21,955 bases of DNA. Source: a virus. The notes beneath the pieces are model-generated. The model did no database searches and was not told the DNA's origin. It saw only the letters and a program-made list of their open reading frames with translations. Below, piece after piece: positions 21,268 to 21,955 of the stretch. Location of the stretch: IMG/VR virus record IMGVR_UViG_3300037225_000132, positions 1-21,955 of that record; one strand, 5' to 3'. A program made the translations under genes and the position numbers. Every line of letters starts with the position of its first letter. Position 1 is the stretch's first letter.

Positions 21268-21415
21268 ACGTTTTGCGCCTGTCTAACAGTCTCACGACTC
21301 CCTCTCACGGAAGGCGGATAGTTAAACAGGCGCAAAACGTGCGCAAAATATTTGATTGTGCAAAACAAGCGCAAGACTTCGCTCTTTAAAGCGAAATCCG
21401 CACAACCGTGAGAGG
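21268..21415 (-). promoter_or_regulatory. Structured leader with nested inverted repeats before the 66-aa/primase operon
   Basis: Stem 1: 21268-21287 with 21321-21340, 19 of 20 bases paired, loop 33 bases, its 3' arm reaching the ribosome binding site. Stem 2: 21379-21384 with 21390-21395, extendable to 9 bp with a G-U pair, nested in 21356-21361/21400-21405. Pseudoknot: 21301-21310, in the loop of stem 1, is the exact complement of 21406-21415 (10 bp). The GCGCAAAA word recurs at 21330 and 21341 (11-bp spacing). It may be a translation or transcription control RNA, or a protein-bound DNA site. Confidence 0.62.
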
Positions 21416-21422
21416 TGCAATT

Positions 21423-21431
21423 AGTATACCA
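21423..21431 (-). promoter_or_regulatory. Extended -10 promoter candidate
   Basis: Minus strand TGG-TATACT (TG one base before the -10), just after the VWA gene stop. No good -35 was found (best 3/6), consistent with an extended -10 type. It would start a transcript about 160 bases before the 66-aa gene, containing the structured leader. Confidence 0.5.
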
Positions 21432-21438
21432 CATGAAA

Positions 21439-21955
21439 TTAGCCTTTAAGTAATAATGTCTGAATACTTCCCGCCAATTCCATTGCTCTATCAGCAGTTA
21501 TACTCTCACCGCCAGTACATTTTGATAGTTTTTCTAAGAATGCTCTTCCGCCTTCAATATCATTTTCAGGGCCTACGTAAATTCCGAATATTTTGTTTTT
21601 GAATGTTTTGGCTTTTGCGAGCACCTCGTTTGCCGAGTCGGGAAGGCCGTCTGAAATCAAAATAAACTTCATCCCGTCCACGTCTGCCACTTTGACGAAG
21701 TTGAGTGCTTTCAACATATCTGTGCCACCACATAAAAAGGGTGCAATACCAGATGGGCAAAACTGGACGTCGCTTGAAAAGACAATTAGAGCGATCTTTC
21801 CTGGCAAGGTGGCTTGTAACTGGGTGAGCTCCTCTTGTGCTACATCGTATCTTGACTTGCCACCGCGCGAGTCGTTTGCGCCCATTGAGCCGCTCGTATC
21901 AATGATCACGATTGCATCACAGCTTAAAAACGATTCAGCTAAGCTTTTCCCACTG
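21439..21955 (-). CDS. VWA-domain protein (partial, continues past the window edge)
   Basis: The open frame runs to the right edge, so the GTG at 21909 is not a real start: residues SCDAIVIIDTSGSMG form the first strand and metal site of a von Willebrand A domain. Visible MIDAS parts are DTSGS, T in GGTDMLKAL and D in FILISDGLPD. These bind a divalent metal and mediate protein contacts. The domain ends with a helix near LAGSIQTLLLKG. About 170 residues are visible. VWA proteins in phage or neighbour context often pair with AAA ATPases or protein kinases; the upstream sequence outside the window would show the partner. Confidence 0.85.
   Translation of the reverse strand, partial: SGKSLAESFLSCDAIVIIDTSGSMGANDSRGGKSRYDVAQEELTQLQATLPGKIALIVFSSDVQFCPSGIAPFLCGGTDMLKALNFVKVADVDGMKFILISDGLPDSANEVLAKAKTFKNKIFGIYVGPENDIEGGRAFLEKLSKCTGGESITADRAMELAGSIQTLLLKG

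Noticed and set aside
1-21955. CRISPR arrays, tRNA genes, insertion sequences, integrase.
   Set aside because: No direct repeats with spacers, no tRNA-like cloverleaf, no transposase or recombinase ORF were seen; the long open frames on the plus strand are shadows of minus-strand genes.

Overview
The window reads as the late (structural) half of a long-tailed, non-contractile (siphovirus-type) bacteriophage or prophage, plus part of its replication region. Every confident gene lies on the minus strand, so transcription runs from high to low coordinates. Genes are tightly packed, with repeated TAATG and ATGA stop/start overlaps and AGGAG-type ribosome binding sites. No host genes, tRNAs or integrase are visible, so the host, and whether this is a free phage or a prophage, cannot be decided. 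A virulent or temperate phage of an uncultured bacterium with ordinary Shine-Dalgarno translation fits.

Layout in transcription order. (1) 21955-18480: a VWA-domain protein cut by the window edge; a leader of about 160 nt with nested inverted repeats; a 66-aa unknown protein; a PrimPol/PriCT/SF3 (D5-like) primase-helicase; an AT-rich block with 10-bp repeats in a long inverted repeat (origin candidate); a possible 35-aa ORF; and a LuxR/GerE-type helix-turn-helix protein. (2) 18465-17692: two small membrane proteins, holin candidates. (3) 17677-12180: a terminase in which the small and large subunits appear fused, two appendage-like structural genes, a stretch of micro-ORFs, a MuF-type minor head protein and a gp10-like protein. 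No portal gene is visible where one is expected. (4) 12179-11629: small accessory genes, including a Cys-rich 36-aa peptide and a 66-aa protein resembling the Acb2/Tad1 hairpin family of cyclic-nucleotide sponges. (5) 11435-7563: a protease-scaffold-major capsid fusion with an internal ribosome binding site, a beta-helix protein and small head proteins. (6) 7563-849: connector, tail terminator, major tail protein, tail assembly chaperones, a very short tape measure, a large tail-tip protein and a fibre. (7) 839-48: GH25 endolysin, meeting a plus-strand gene and its terminator at the left edge.

Together these genes would replicate the DNA (primase-helicase), package it (terminase), build the head (protease, scaffold, capsid, MuF, decoration), build the tail, and lyse the cell (holin candidates plus endolysin). 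The most unusual points are the two gene fusions, the terminator-like hairpin directly in front of the capsid ribosome binding site, a perfect 11-bp dyad (ATACT-S-AGTAT) found four times with one near copy, the structured leader before the primase operon, the missing portal, and the sponge-like anti-defence candidate.
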